A stretch of DNA of 33,193 bases from CBCPMX01 sp965120355 (lineage in GTDB: Bacteria; Bacillota; Clostridia; Oscillospirales; Oscillospiraceae): NCBI GenBank assembly GCA_965120355.1, contig CBCPMX010000098.1, positions 1 to 33,193 of the forward strand, read 5' to 3'. Both the position numbers and the translations under genes were made by a program. This document shows, piece by piece, positions 8,264 to 16,981 of this stretch (its first letter is position 1; the number at the start of each line of letters is the position of its first letter). The notes below the pieces were generated by a model. It searched no databases, was not told the DNA's origin, and saw only the letters and a program-made list of their open reading frames with translations.

Positions 8264-11200
8264 GTGACACAAAAACCGTTCCAAAAGGTGCTGGTCGCTA
8301 ACCGCGGAGAAATTGCGATTCGTGTTTTCCGTGCCTGCTACGACCTGGGGCTGCATACGGTGGCCATGTATTCCAATGAGGACACCTACAGCTTGTTCCG
8401 AACCAAGGCTGACGAAGCTTATCTGATCGGTGAGAACAAGAGTCCCTTGGGCGCTTATCTGGACATTCCGGCTATTATTGACCTGGCAAAGCGCCGCGGT
8501 GTGGACGCCATTCATCCCGGTTACGGATTTCTCTCGGAGAACGCCGATTTTGCGCGGGCCTGTGAGGCTGCCGGCTTGAAGTTTATTGGTCCGCCCAGCG
8601 ATGTGCTGGCGCAGATGGGCGACAAACTGGCGGCCAAAGCCACCGCGATTGCTGCCGGTGTTCCCATTGTCCCCGGCTCTACAGAGCCGCTGAAGGACGC
8701 CGATGAGGCGGTGGAGAAGGCGCTGAGTTATGGATTCCCCATCATTCTGAAAGCGGCGGCAGGCGGCGGCGGCCGCGGAATGCGCCGCTGCGATACGGTA
8801 GAGGATGTGCGGCTGCAGTTTGAGCTGGTGAAAAACGAGGCCAGAAAAGCATTTGGCAATGAAGATATCTTTATTGAAAAATTCCTGGTAGAACCTAAGC
8901 ACATTGAGGTTCAGATTCTGGCGGATGAACATGGACACGTCTATCATGTCGGTGAGCGGGACTGTTCCCTGCAGCGCCGGTATCAGAAGGTGGTGGAATT
9001 TGCACCGGCCTGGTCCGTGCCCCAGGAAACCGTTGAGAAGCTCCGCGCGGATGCGGTTAAGATTGCAAAAAGCGTAGGGTATGTCAATGCTGGTACAGTG
9101 GAGTTCCTGGTAGACAGAAGCGGCGCCCACTATTTCATTGAGATGAATCCCCGCATCCAGGTGGAGCATACGGTGACAGAAATGGTCACTGGCGTGGATC
9201 TGGTACGCGCGCAAATCCTGATTGCGGAAGGCTATCCGCTGTCTGTTCCGGAAATTGGCCTGCGCTGCCAGGAGGATGTCCATATCAACGGCTATGCCAT
9301 TCAGTGCCGTGTCACCACCGAAGATCCGGCCAATAACTTTGCGCCTGATACCGGCCGGATTACGGCGTACCGTTCCAGCGGCGGCTTCGGTGTACGGCTG
9401 GACGGCGGCAACGCCGGTACCGGCACCACCATTTCACCTTATTATGATTCCCTGCTGGTCAAAGTCACCTCTTGGGACAACACCTTTAAGGGCGCCTGCC
9501 GCCGCGCTATCCGCGCCATTAACGAGGAGCATATCCGCGGCGTGAAAACCAATATCGCCTTTGTCACAAATATTCTGAACCATACATGTTTTTTGGAGGG
9601 CAAATGCCACACCAAGTTCATTGACGACACGCCGGAACTGTTTGAGATCCGAGACTCCAAGGATCGTGCGACCCGTGTGCTGCGGTATATTGCCAATATT
9701 CAAGTGGCCAACCCCGATGCGGAGCGCCACCAGTATGACACGCCCCGGTTTCCCACGCCGAAGCTGGAGAAGCCGAAGCCTGGCCTCAAACAGCTTTTGG
9801 ACAAGGAGGGGCCCGACGCAGTAAAAAAGTGGGTCTTAGAGCAGAAAAAACTGCTGATTACCGATACCACCATGCGCGATGCTCACCAGAGCCTGTTGTC
9901 CACGCGGATGCGTACCCGCGATATGGTCAAGGGCGCCGACGGCGTGGCGGAAATTCTGGCCGATTGCTTCTCGCTGGAGATGTGGGGCGGCGCCACCTTT
10001 GATGTGGCGTACCGGTTCCTCCATGAGTCTCCCTGGGAGCGGCTGGATATGCTGCGGGAGAAAATTCCTAATATTCCGTTCCAGATGCTGCTGCGCGGCG
10101 CGAATGCCGTGGGGTATGCCAACTATCCTGACAATTTGATCCGTGCTTTTGTGGCTGAATCGGCCAAGTCCGGCATCGATGTCTTCCGGGTATTTGACTC
10201 GCTGAACTGGATTCCAGGTATGGAGATTGCCATGGATGAGGTTCTCAAGCAGGGAAAGATCTGCGAGGCCACCATGTGCTACACTGGCGATATTCTCGAT
10301 CCCAAGCGGGACAAGTATACCCTGAGCTACTATGTAAATCTGGCCAAAGAGCTGGAAAAGCGGGGCGCGCACATCCTGTGCATCAAGGATATGTCCGGCC
10401 TTTTGAAGCCCTATGCGGCCAAGAAACTGGTGTCCACGCTGAAGCAGGAGGTGGGCCTGCCCATCCATCTGCATACGCACGACACCACCGGCAACCAGGT
10501 GGCCGCCTATCTGCTGGCCGCCGAGGCTGGTGTGGACATCGTGGATTGCGCTACGGCGTCTTTGTCCAGTCTCACCAGTCAGCCGTCTCTCAGCGCTGTT
10601 GTGTCCGCCCTGGAGGGACAGGAACGCGATACGGGCCTGGATTTGCAGGAGGTGCAGCGGCTGGACAACTACTGGGCCGATGTACGCCTGCGGTATCAGA
10701 GCTTTGACGAGGGCCTGAAGAGTCCCACCACGGATATCTACCGGTATGAAATTCCCGGTGGTCAGTATACCAACCTGTATCCCCAGGTGGTTTCTCTGGG
10801 CCTTGGGTCCCGGTTTGAAGAGGTCAAGGAGATGTACAAGACCGTCAACGACATGTTGGGCGATCTGGTGAAGGTCACCCCGTCGTCCAAGATGGTGGGC
10901 GATTTGGCCATTTTCATGGTCCAGAATGACCTGACTCCTGACAATATTATTGAACGCGGCAAGGGGCTCAGTTTCCCCGATTCCGTGGTCAGCTACTTCA
11001 AAGGCATGATGGGACAGCCAGCCTGGGGATTCCAGCCGGAGGGCCTGCAGGAAGTGGTCCTGAAAGGCGAGAAGCCTATTACCTGCCGTCCTGGCGAGCT
11101 GCTGCCGCCGGTGAATTTCGATCAGGTAACGGAAGAGATGTCTAAATTTATGCCCGAAGAAGACATCAATATGCGGGCGGTTATCGCATATTGCTTTTAT

Positions 11201-11704
11201 CCCAAGGTCTTTGAGGAGTTCTGGCGTCATCGCCAGGAGTATGGCTATATCATGCGTATGGGCAGCCATGTATTCTTCAACGGCATGGCCCTGGGCGAGA
11301 CCAATAAGATCAACATCGAAGACGGCAAGACCCTGGTGATTAAATACATTGGCCTGGGCGACCTGAACGAGGACGGCACTCGCAATGTCCACTTCGAGCT
11401 CAACGGCATGAGCCGTACTGTGGCGGTGCCGGATCCCAATGCATCAGTTTCCGCGAAACAGGTGGTTATGGCCGACCCGGAGGATAAGAGTCAAATTGGC
11501 GCGTCCATCCCTGGCATGGTTTCCAAGGTCAATGTGAAGCCCGGCGACATCGTGGAGGAAAACCAGGTTTTGGCCATCATCGAAGCCATGAAGATGGAGA
11601 CCAGCATGGTAGCCCGTATGGCTGGCACTGTGGAACAGATCCTGGTCTCGGAGGGCAGCAATGTGAAAGCAGGGGAACTGCTGATTACAGTCAGCCCCAA
11701 CTGA
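8264..11704 (+). CDS. pyc: Pyruvate carboxylase
   Basis: A single-chain, biotin-dependent enzyme of 1146 residues that makes oxaloacetate from pyruvate, bicarbonate and ATP. The N-terminal biotin carboxylase domain (about 1-450) has KVLVANRGEIAIRVFRA, the glycine-rich ATP-grasp loop AAAGGGGRGMR and EMNPRIQVEHTVTE. The carboxyltransferase domain (about 530-800) has TTMRDAHQSLLSTRMRT and the metal-site LHTHDTTGN. A PC-specific linking domain follows, and the C-terminal biotin carrier domain ends with EAMKMETS, the biotinyl lysine being about residue 1110. The GTG at 8264 follows AGAGGTGAT. The gene has its own promoter and a strong hairpin after it, so it is a single-gene unit. Full length, no broken motif. 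Confidence 0.98.
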   Translation: MTQKPFQKVLVANRGEIAIRVFRACYDLGLHTVAMYSNEDTYSLFRTKADEAYLIGENKSPLGAYLDIPAIIDLAKRRGVDAIHPGYGFLSENADFARACEAAGLKFIGPPSDVLAQMGDKLAAKATAIAAGVPIVPGSTEPLKDADEAVEKALSYGFPIILKAAAGGGGRGMRRCDTVEDVRLQFELVKNEARKAFGNEDIFIEKFLVEPKHIEVQILADEHGHVYHVGERDCSLQRRYQKVVEFAPAWSVPQETVEKLRADAVKIAKSVGYVNAGTVEFLVDRSGAHYFIEMNPRIQVEHTVTEMVTGVDLVRAQILIAEGYPLSVPEIGLRCQEDVHINGYAIQCRVTTEDPANNFAPDTGRITAYRSSGGFGVRLDGGNAGTGTTISPYYDSLLVKVTSWDNTFKGACRRAIRAINEEHIRGVKTNIAFVTNILNHTCFLEGKCHTKFIDDTPELFEIRDSKDRATRVLRYIANIQVANPDAERHQYDTPRFPTPKLEKPKPGLKQLLDKEGPDAVKKWVLEQKKLLITDTTMRDAHQSLLSTRMRTRDMVKGADGVAEILADCFSLEMWGGATFDVAYRFLHESPWERLDMLREKIPNIPFQMLLRGANAVGYANYPDNLIRAFVAESAKSGIDVFRVFDSLNWIPGMEIAMDEVLKQGKICEATMCYTGDILDPKRDKYTLSYYVNLAKELEKRGAHILCIKDMSGLLKPYAAKKLVSTLKQEVGLPIHLHTHDTTGNQVAAYLLAAEAGVDIVDCATASLSSLTSQPSLSAVVSALEGQERDTGLDLQEVQRLDNYWADVRLRYQSFDEGLKSPTTDIYRYEIPGGQYTNLYPQVVSLGLGSRFEEVKEMYKTVNDMLGDLVKVTPSSKMVGDLAIFMVQNDLTPDNIIERGKGLSFPDSVVSYFKGMMGQPAWGFQPEGLQEVVLKGEKPITCRPGELLPPVNFDQVTEEMSKFMPEEDINMRAVIAYCFYPKVFEEFWRHRQEYGYIMRMGSHVFFNGMALGETNKINIEDGKTLVIKYIGLGDLNEDGTRNVHFELNGMSRTVAVPDPNASVSAKQVVMADPEDKSQIGASIPGMVSKVNVKPGDIVEENQVLAIIEAMKMETSMVARMAGTVEQILVSEGSNVKAGELLITVSPN

Positions 11705-11724
11705 GTATTTCCCGACAAATCATC

Positions 11725-11757
11725 CTGCGGTCCGGAACGCATTGCTCCGGACCGCAG
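11725..11757 (+). terminator. Hairpin terminator after pyruvate carboxylase
   Basis: A perfect 12-bp stem (CTGCGGTCCGGA at 11725-11736 with TCCGGACCGCAG at 11746-11757) with a 9-base loop. The following tract ATTGTTTG is only moderately T-rich, so termination may be incomplete, leaving some read-through into the methyltransferase gene 34 bases later. Confidence 0.75.
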
Positions 11758-11791
11758 ATTGTTTGTCCGCATAGATGCGGGAGGTACAGAT

Positions 11792-12553
11792 ATGGATATC
11801 CATGTGTGGAAAACCCAGTGGCAAAGAGAAGAGATGTTGGCGCAGATTCATGGATGGGATTTTTCTCATCTGGCTGGCCGGTATGAGGAGGAGGAGCTGC
11901 CCTGGGACTATGGTACGGTGGTACGGGGCGTTCTCAGGCCATACCACCGCCTGTTGGATATGGACACAGGCGGCGGGGAATTTCTTTTGTCGCTGGGCCA
12001 CGAACCGGCATTGACCAGCGCTACGGAAGCTTACGGTCCCAATGTGTCCCTGTGCCGGCAGGTCCTTGTTCCGCTGGGGATCGACCTGCGGGAAGCGGAC
12101 AGCAGCGGCGCCCTGCCCTTTGAAAATGACTGCTTCGATCTGGTCCTGAACCGACACGGCAGCTATGTGCCGGAGGAAGTGTTCCGGGTCCTGAAGCCCG
12201 GCGGTGTGTTCCTTACGCAGCAGGTGGGGGAGGACAATGACCGGGATCTGGTGGAGCGATTGCTGCCCGGCACGCCAAAACCGTTTCCCGGGCACAATTT
12301 AACGGAGGAGGTAAAGCGCTTCCGAAATGCAGGATTTTTCATTGAACTGGCAGAGGAAGCCTTTCGCGCCATCCGCTTTTTCGACGTGGGGGCGTTGGTA
12401 TGGTTTGCGCGTGTGATTGCGTGGGAGTTTCCTGGGTTTTGTGTAGAGTCCTGCTTTGACCGGCTGTTGGAAGTGGAGAGAATCCGGCAGGAGACCGGCT
12501 GTGTGGAAGGCAGGATACACCGTTTCCTGCTGAAAGCGGTAAAAATGCCTTGA
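11792..12553 (+). CDS. Class I SAM-dependent methyltransferase
   Basis: A 253-residue protein with a Rossmann methyltransferase core. Motif I is LLDMDTGGGEFLLSL (about residues 53-67). The acidic end of beta2 appears as ATEAYGPN, motif IV as FDLVLNRHGSY, and the post-motif EVFRVLKPGGVFLTQQVG is typical of small-molecule methyltransferases. The substrate cannot be read from sequence. The ATG at 11792 has GGGAGG 8 bases before it; earlier in-frame codons would run into the pyc terminator. No dedicated promoter is obvious between that terminator and the gene. Its stop codon (12551-12553) lies inside the -35 box of the valS leader promoter. Confidence 0.85.
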   Translation: MDIHVWKTQWQREEMLAQIHGWDFSHLAGRYEEEELPWDYGTVVRGVLRPYHRLLDMDTGGGEFLLSLGHEPALTSATEAYGPNVSLCRQVLVPLGIDLREADSSGALPFENDCFDLVLNRHGSYVPEEVFRVLKPGGVFLTQQVGEDNDRDLVERLLPGTPKPFPGHNLTEEVKRFRNAGFFIELAEEAFRAIRFFDVGALVWFARVIAWEFPGFCVESCFDRLLEVERIRQETGCVEGRIHRFLLKAVKMP

Positions 12554-12578
12554 CAAATAGTCTGTTTTCTTGTATAGT
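12550..12578 (+). promoter_or_regulatory. Sigma-A promoter of the valS T-box leader
   Basis: A perfect TTGACA (12550-12555) and TATAGT (12573-12578) are separated by 17 bases, with a TG one base before the -10 box. The methyltransferase stop codon TGA forms bases 2-4 of the -35 hexamer. Confidence 0.88.
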
Positions 12579-12583
12579 GAATT

Positions 12584-12822
12584 CGTTAAATGCAATGAAG
12601 AGGAAGAGTATACGTCCTTCCCGGAATCAGAGAGAAAGCGGTTGGTGCAAGCTTTTGCCGGCGGATGTAGAAAGTCGCCTCGGAGCGGTGGGCTGAATCA
12701 CAGTAGGTCCAACGGGTCCTCCCGTTACAGAGGCAAGAGCGTCCGATTTCGATCGGGAACTTAGGTGGTACCACGGAGATTGTATTTCTTCGCCCTGAGC
12801 AGATCTGCTCAGGGCGTTTTTC
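12584..12822 (+). promoter_or_regulatory. T-box riboswitch of valS (specifier GTC, valine)
   Basis: A leader that senses uncharged tRNA(Val) and decides between termination and valS transcription. The 5' arm of stem I reads GAGGAAGAGTA, with the AGTA loop-E motif at 12607-12610. TACGTCC (12611-12617) pairs with GGATGTA (12663-12669). The 3' side of the specifier loop then reads GAAA-GTC-G, placing the valine codon GTC at 12674-12676, and CCTC (12678-12681) pairs with GAGG (12600-12603). AGAGAG and GGTTGGTGCAAGC are the AG bulge and distal-loop elements. AACGGG/CCCGTT forms stem III. The T-box element AGGTGGTACCACGG is at 12763-12776. Its TGGT bulge can pair with an ACCA tRNA end, consistent with an A discriminator base. 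Confidence 0.93.
12791..12821 (+). terminator. Regulated terminator of the valS T-box
   Basis: A self-complementary block, CGCCCTGAGCAG at 12791-12802 with its mirror ending at 12816, is followed by TTTTT (12817-12821). In the T-box model it forms when tRNA(Val) is charged; the T-box element at 12763-12776 forms the competing antiterminator with uncharged tRNA. Confidence 0.9.
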
Positions 12823-12857
12823 GTATCGTGGCTGCCCAACAGAACAGGAGAGGTATT

Positions 12858-15497
12858 ATGAAGAAAGAACTTCCAAAGGTCTATGAACCCCAGTCCGTGG
12901 AGGGCAGAATTTATGAAATGTGGGAAAAGGGCGGCTATTTTAAGGGCCACCGGGACCCGGACAAAAAGCCCTTCACCATTGTGATGCCGCCCCCCAATGT
13001 TACCGGCCAGCTGCACATTGGACACGCCATGGACTGCACGCTGCAGGATATTCTGATTCGGTATAAGCGGATGCAGGGATACGCGGCACTGTGGGTCCCC
13101 GGTACCGACCATGCCGGTATCGCCACGCAGATAAAAGTGGAAGAGGAGCTGCGCACGAAAGAGGGCCTGACCCGGTATGATCTGGGCCGGGAGAAGTTTT
13201 TGGAACGCGTCTGGGACTGGAAGCGGAAATACGGCGACCGGATTGTGCAGCAGCAGAAAAAGATGGGCGTCTCCTGCGACTGGGACCGCGCCCGGTTCAC
13301 CATGGATGAGGGCTGTTCCAAAGCGGTCCGCGAAGTGTTTGTCAACCTGTATGAAAAGGGCCTGATCTACAAGGGCAGCCGCATCATCAACTGGTGCCCG
13401 CACTGCACAACGGCCCTGTCTGATGCCGAAGTGGAATATCAAGATAAGCCCGGCCATCTGTGGTATTTGAAATATCCCATCGTCGACGAGGAGGGCCGCT
13501 ATGTGATCGTGGCCACCACCCGGCCGGAGACCATGCTGGGCGACTCCGGCGTGGCCGTCAACCCCAACGACGAACGGTATCAGGATCTCATCGGCAAGAC
13601 CTGTATGCTGCCGCTGATGGATCGGGAAATTCCCATTGTGGCAGACGAATATGTGGATATGGAATTCGGCACCGGCTGCGTCAAAATGACCCCTGCCCAC
13701 GACCCCAATGACTTTGAAGTGGGCCTGCGGCACAATCTGGAGGTCATCCGCGTCCTGGACGACGACGGCAAGATCAACAATCTGGGCGGCAAATATGAGG
13801 GCATGGACCGGTATGAGGCCCGGAAGGCCATTGTTGCCGACCTGGATGCCCTGGGTCTGCTGGAGAAGGTAAAAGACCACCAGCACAATGTGGGAACCTG
13901 CTACCGCTGCCACAACGACGTGGAGCCGCTGATCTCCGCCCAGTGGTTTGTGAAGATGGAGCCCCTGGCCCAAGAGGCCATTCGCGTCGTGAAGGAAGGG
14001 AAGACCCGCTTTGTACCGGACCGCTTCTCCAAGATCTATACCAATTGGATGGAGAATGTCCACGACTGGTGCATTTCCCGCCAGCTGTGGTGGGGCCACC
14101 AGATTCCTGTCTGGTACTGCGACGACTGCGGTGAAATGACCGTTACCCGCGAAGATCCCACCGAGTGTGCCCACTGCCACTCCAAGCATATCCACCGGGA
14201 TCCCGACGTGCTGGACACCTGGTTCTCGTCGGCGTTGTGGCCGTTCTCCACGTTGGGCTGGCCGGAGAAGACAGAGGATCTGGAATATTTCTATCCCACC
14301 GACGTGCTGGTGACAGGCTATGACATCATTTTCTTCTGGGTCGCCCGGATGATCTTTTCCGGCTGCGAGCAGATGAAGCAGACGCCGTTCCACACGGTGT
14401 TTATCCACGGCCTGATCCGCGACTCCCAGGGGCGGAAAATGTCCAAATCCCTGGGCAATGGCATTGATCCACTGGAAATGGCAGAGAAATACGGCGCGGA
14501 TGCCCTGCGCATGAACATGGTCACCGGCAACAGCCCCGGCAACGATATGCGCTTTTATGTGGAGCGCTGCGAGGCCATGAGGAACTTTGCCAACAAGATC
14601 TGGAACGCCAGCCGCTATGTCATGATGAACATGACCATCGAGGAAAACAAGCTGCCGGATCTGGAAAAGCTGGAGATGGAGGACAAGTGGATCCTCTCCA
14701 AGCTGAACGCCCTGATCCCCGACGTGACGGAGAATCTGGACAAATTCGAGCTGGGCATTGCTGTGCAGAAAATTTATGACTTCATCTGGGACAGCTACTG
14801 TGACTGGTATATCGAGCTGACCAAGCCCCGGCTGTATGCGGAAGACGAGAGCAGCAAGCCGGTGGCGCAGCAGGTGCTGGTCTATGTGCTGGATCAATTC
14901 CTGAAGCTGCTGCACCCCTTTATGCCGTTTATTACCGAGGAGATCTGGCAGGCGCTGCCCCATGAGGGCGAGACGATCATGCTGTCCGCCTGGCCCACGG
15001 AGGACGCGCGGCTGCACTTCCCGGCGGAGGAGAGCGCCATGGAGACGATCATGGACGCCATCCGTGCTGTGCGCAACCGCCGCGCGGAAATGAATGTGCC
15101 GCCTTCCAAGAAGTCCACCCTCTATGTGGTGACAGGGCATCAGAAAGCATTCCGGGACGGACAGGCGTTCATCATGAAGCTGGCCTATGCCGATGAGCTG
15201 GTTGTCGGCGATACAGCGCCCGAAGGGCACGAGGACATGGCGGAGGCCATCACTGCCGATGCCAAGCTGTATATGCCCATGAATCAGCTGGTGGACTTTG
15301 AAAAGGAATTGGCCCGCATTGCCAAAGAGCAGGCCAAGGCTGAAAAGGACCTGCAGCGCATCGAGGCCAAGCTGAACAACCCCGGCTTCCTGGCAAAAGC
15401 GCCGGAAAACGTGGTGAACGGCGAAAAGGAAAAGGCAGAGCAGCTCCGCAAGCTGCTGAGCCAATTGGAGCAGAGCGCAGCGAGACTGAAAAAGTAA
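12858..15497 (+). CDS. valS: Valyl-tRNA synthetase
   Basis: Attaches valine to tRNA(Val) and clears misactivated threonine. The 879-residue protein has the class I signature as PPPNVTGQLHIGHAMD (HIGH at residues 53-56), TDHAGIATQ, an inserted CP1 editing domain (about 190-350, with TTRPETMLGD), zinc-type cysteine pairs, KMSKS at 527-531, an anticodon-binding helical domain, and the C-terminal coiled-coil arm typical of ValS (LARIAKEQAKAEKDLQRIE). The ATG at 12858, after GGAGAGG, lies 36 bases past the leader terminator; an in-frame extension upstream would translate that terminator and is rejected. The T-box leader with GTC specifier independently supports valine. Confidence 0.98.
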   Translation: MKKELPKVYEPQSVEGRIYEMWEKGGYFKGHRDPDKKPFTIVMPPPNVTGQLHIGHAMDCTLQDILIRYKRMQGYAALWVPGTDHAGIATQIKVEEELRTKEGLTRYDLGREKFLERVWDWKRKYGDRIVQQQKKMGVSCDWDRARFTMDEGCSKAVREVFVNLYEKGLIYKGSRIINWCPHCTTALSDAEVEYQDKPGHLWYLKYPIVDEEGRYVIVATTRPETMLGDSGVAVNPNDERYQDLIGKTCMLPLMDREIPIVADEYVDMEFGTGCVKMTPAHDPNDFEVGLRHNLEVIRVLDDDGKINNLGGKYEGMDRYEARKAIVADLDALGLLEKVKDHQHNVGTCYRCHNDVEPLISAQWFVKMEPLAQEAIRVVKEGKTRFVPDRFSKIYTNWMENVHDWCISRQLWWGHQIPVWYCDDCGEMTVTREDPTECAHCHSKHIHRDPDVLDTWFSSALWPFSTLGWPEKTEDLEYFYPTDVLVTGYDIIFFWVARMIFSGCEQMKQTPFHTVFIHGLIRDSQGRKMSKSLGNGIDPLEMAEKYGADALRMNMVTGNSPGNDMRFYVERCEAMRNFANKIWNASRYVMMNMTIEENKLPDLEKLEMEDKWILSKLNALIPDVTENLDKFELGIAVQKIYDFIWDSYCDWYIELTKPRLYAEDESSKPVAQQVLVYVLDQFLKLLHPFMPFITEEIWQALPHEGETIMLSAWPTEDARLHFPAEESAMETIMDAIRAVRNRRAEMNVPPSKKSTLYVVTGHQKAFRDGQAFIMKLAYADELVVGDTAPEGHEDMAEAITADAKLYMPMNQLVDFEKELARIAKEQAKAEKDLQRIEAKLNNPGFLAKAPENVVNGEKEKAEQLRKLLSQLEQSAARLKK

Positions 15498-15517
15498 ACG
15501 ACTGTGCAGCGATGAGG

Positions 15518-15535
15518 CGGCCTGCTGGCAGGCCG
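15518..15535 (+). other. Short GC-rich hairpin between valS and folC
   Basis: CGGCCTG (15518-15524) pairs perfectly with CAGGCCG (15529-15535) around a CTGG loop. No T-run follows (TCCCGCAG), so it is a poor intrinsic terminator. It may stabilise the 3' end of the valS message or do nothing. folC has no evident promoter and probably relies on read-through. Confidence 0.5.
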
Positions 15536-15572
15536 TCCCGCAGTATGCTTATTTGGTGGGAGGAGACGCCCT

Positions 15573-16880
15573 ATGACCTATGAAGAAGCCCTGTCCTACA
15601 TCCACGGCCGGCCCCGGTTTTCCTCAGTCAATGGATTGCAGCGTATCAAAACGCTGCTGGCAGCGCTGGACAATCCGCAGGAGCATTGCCGTTGCGTTCA
15701 CATTGGCGGCACCAATGGAAAGGGGAGCACCGCCGCATTTACGGCGTCCATATTGCAGACAGCAGGATACAAAACAGGATTGTTCACCTCGCCGTTCCTG
15801 ATTCGCTTTGAAGAGCGGTTCCAGATCAATGGGAGGATGATTTCTGAGTCGGAATTAGTTGACATAACCTTGGAAGTGAAAACTGCCGAAGACCGGCTGG
15901 AGGCGCAGGGCATGGAGCCGGTGAACGAGTTTGAACTGGTGACGGCCATGGGATTTTTGTGGTTTGCCCGCAGCCAATGCGACTATGTGGTGTTGGAGGT
16001 GGGGCTGGGCGGCAGAAGCGACCCCACCAATGTGATCCGGCATCCCGCCTGCACCTGCATCACATCCATCTCTCTGGACCATATGGCCCAGCTGGGCAAT
16101 ACCGTGGCGGAAATTGCGACGGAAAAGGCCGGTATTATCAAAGAATGCTGCCCTTTGGTGACGCCGGAAACGCAAACGCCGGATGCAATACAGGTGTTCC
16201 GGCAAACTTGCCGGCAGCGCCATGCGCCGCTGATCCTGTCTGAACCGGAAGAGATCGTATCCTGCGGCCAACATGGCAGCATTTTTCGGATCGATGGAAC
16301 TGAGGTGCAGATTCCGCTGTTGGGACGGCATCAAATTGACAATGCGGCGGCGGCATGGGCGATTTGCGATGTTCTTGGAATTGCAGAGCCGGCCAGAGTC
16401 AAAGGGTTACATAATGTTAAGTGGCCAGGGCGGCTTCAGCTGCTTTGCCAATCGCCTGCGGTGCTGGTGGACTGCGCGCACAACGAGGATGGCGTGGAGT
16501 CGCTGGCGAAAAGCCTGGAGAGCCTGTTCCCGGAGCTTCGCCCCGTACTGCTCATGGCCATGATGGCCGATAAGGCCCATGAGACCTGCGTGCGCCGGTT
16601 GTCTGCTGCGGCAAGCCGGTTCTATGCCACTACGCTGCCATTGCCGCGGGCCATGACTGCGGAGGCGCTTGCGGCAGAAGCGATTTGCAGCGAAACCTAC
16701 GCTGTCTCGGATTTGGAAATGGCGATTGACACAGCGTTGGACAGCTTGAAAGCAGGGGAAATGCTGGTGGTATGCGGTTCGGTATTTCTGGTCGGGGCGG
16801 CGCTGCCGCTGCTGGAGCAGAGACTGGCCATGAGACAGAGGTTTCCCGCGCCTGTGGATGTAAAGGATGTAAAACCGTGA
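15573..16880 (+). CDS. folC: Folylpolyglutamate synthase / dihydrofolate synthase
   Basis: A Mur-ligase-type enzyme that adds glutamate to dihydropteroate and/or to folates. The 435-residue product starts MTYEEALSYI. Its ATP loop is HIGGTNGKGST (residues 43-53). It carries FTSPFLIRFEERFQING, the central VVLEVGLGGRSDPTNV, SLDHMAQLGNT and EKAGIIK motifs of FolC, and the C-terminal LVDCAHNEDGVESL. A strong GGGAGGAG precedes the ATG. Whether it has both activities or only polyglutamylation cannot be told from sequence. It lies between valS, its frequent neighbour in Firmicutes, and the spoIIA operon. Confidence 0.95.
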   Translation: MTYEEALSYIHGRPRFSSVNGLQRIKTLLAALDNPQEHCRCVHIGGTNGKGSTAAFTASILQTAGYKTGLFTSPFLIRFEERFQINGRMISESELVDITLEVKTAEDRLEAQGMEPVNEFELVTAMGFLWFARSQCDYVVLEVGLGGRSDPTNVIRHPACTCITSISLDHMAQLGNTVAEIATEKAGIIKECCPLVTPETQTPDAIQVFRQTCRQRHAPLILSEPEEIVSCGQHGSIFRIDGTEVQIPLLGRHQIDNAAAAWAICDVLGIAEPARVKGLHNVKWPGRLQLLCQSPAVLVDCAHNEDGVESLAKSLESLFPELRPVLLMAMMADKAHETCVRRLSAAASRFYATTLPLPRAMTAEALAAEAICSETYAVSDLEMAIDTALDSLKAGEMLVVCGSVFLVGAALPLLEQRLAMRQRFPAPVDVKDVKP

Positions 16881-16936
16881 TTTTTTGACCTGTCGCCACC
16901 CTTCGACGGCATAGATTGAAATATTTTGCTATACTT

Positions 16937-16969
16937 AGCGTGCATGGTTTCCATGCACGCTATTTTTTT
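16937..16969 (+). terminator. Strong intrinsic terminator immediately before spoIIAA
   Basis: A perfect 11-bp stem (AGCGTGCATGG at 16937-16947 with CCATGCACGCT at 16951-16961), a TTT loop and ATTTTTTT make a textbook terminator for folC. The T-run abuts the spoIIAA ribosome binding site (GAGGTGAG, 16970-16977), and the start codon is 12 bases after the last T. A TATACT at 16930-16935 lies just upstream without a good -35 at 17 bases. I see no clear sigma-H promoter. Confidence 0.9.
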
Positions 16970-16981
16970 GAGGTGAGAAAC

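Noticed and set aside
9836..11392. A 518-codon minus-strand frame opposite pyruvate carboxylase
   Set aside because: Same shadow effect; no start signals, no recognisable domain, and fully overlapped by a well-supported gene.
12702..12707. GTA in AGTAGG as the T-box valine specifier
   Set aside because: AGTAGG is a conserved element after stem I. The stem-I pairing places the specifier loop at 12670-12677, where GTC is found.
12627..15464. A 945-codon open frame on the minus strand opposite valS
   Set aside because: It is a shadow of the strongly biased valS codons. It has no ribosome binding site, a His/Gln/Val-rich composition without domains, and it runs across the T-box terminator.
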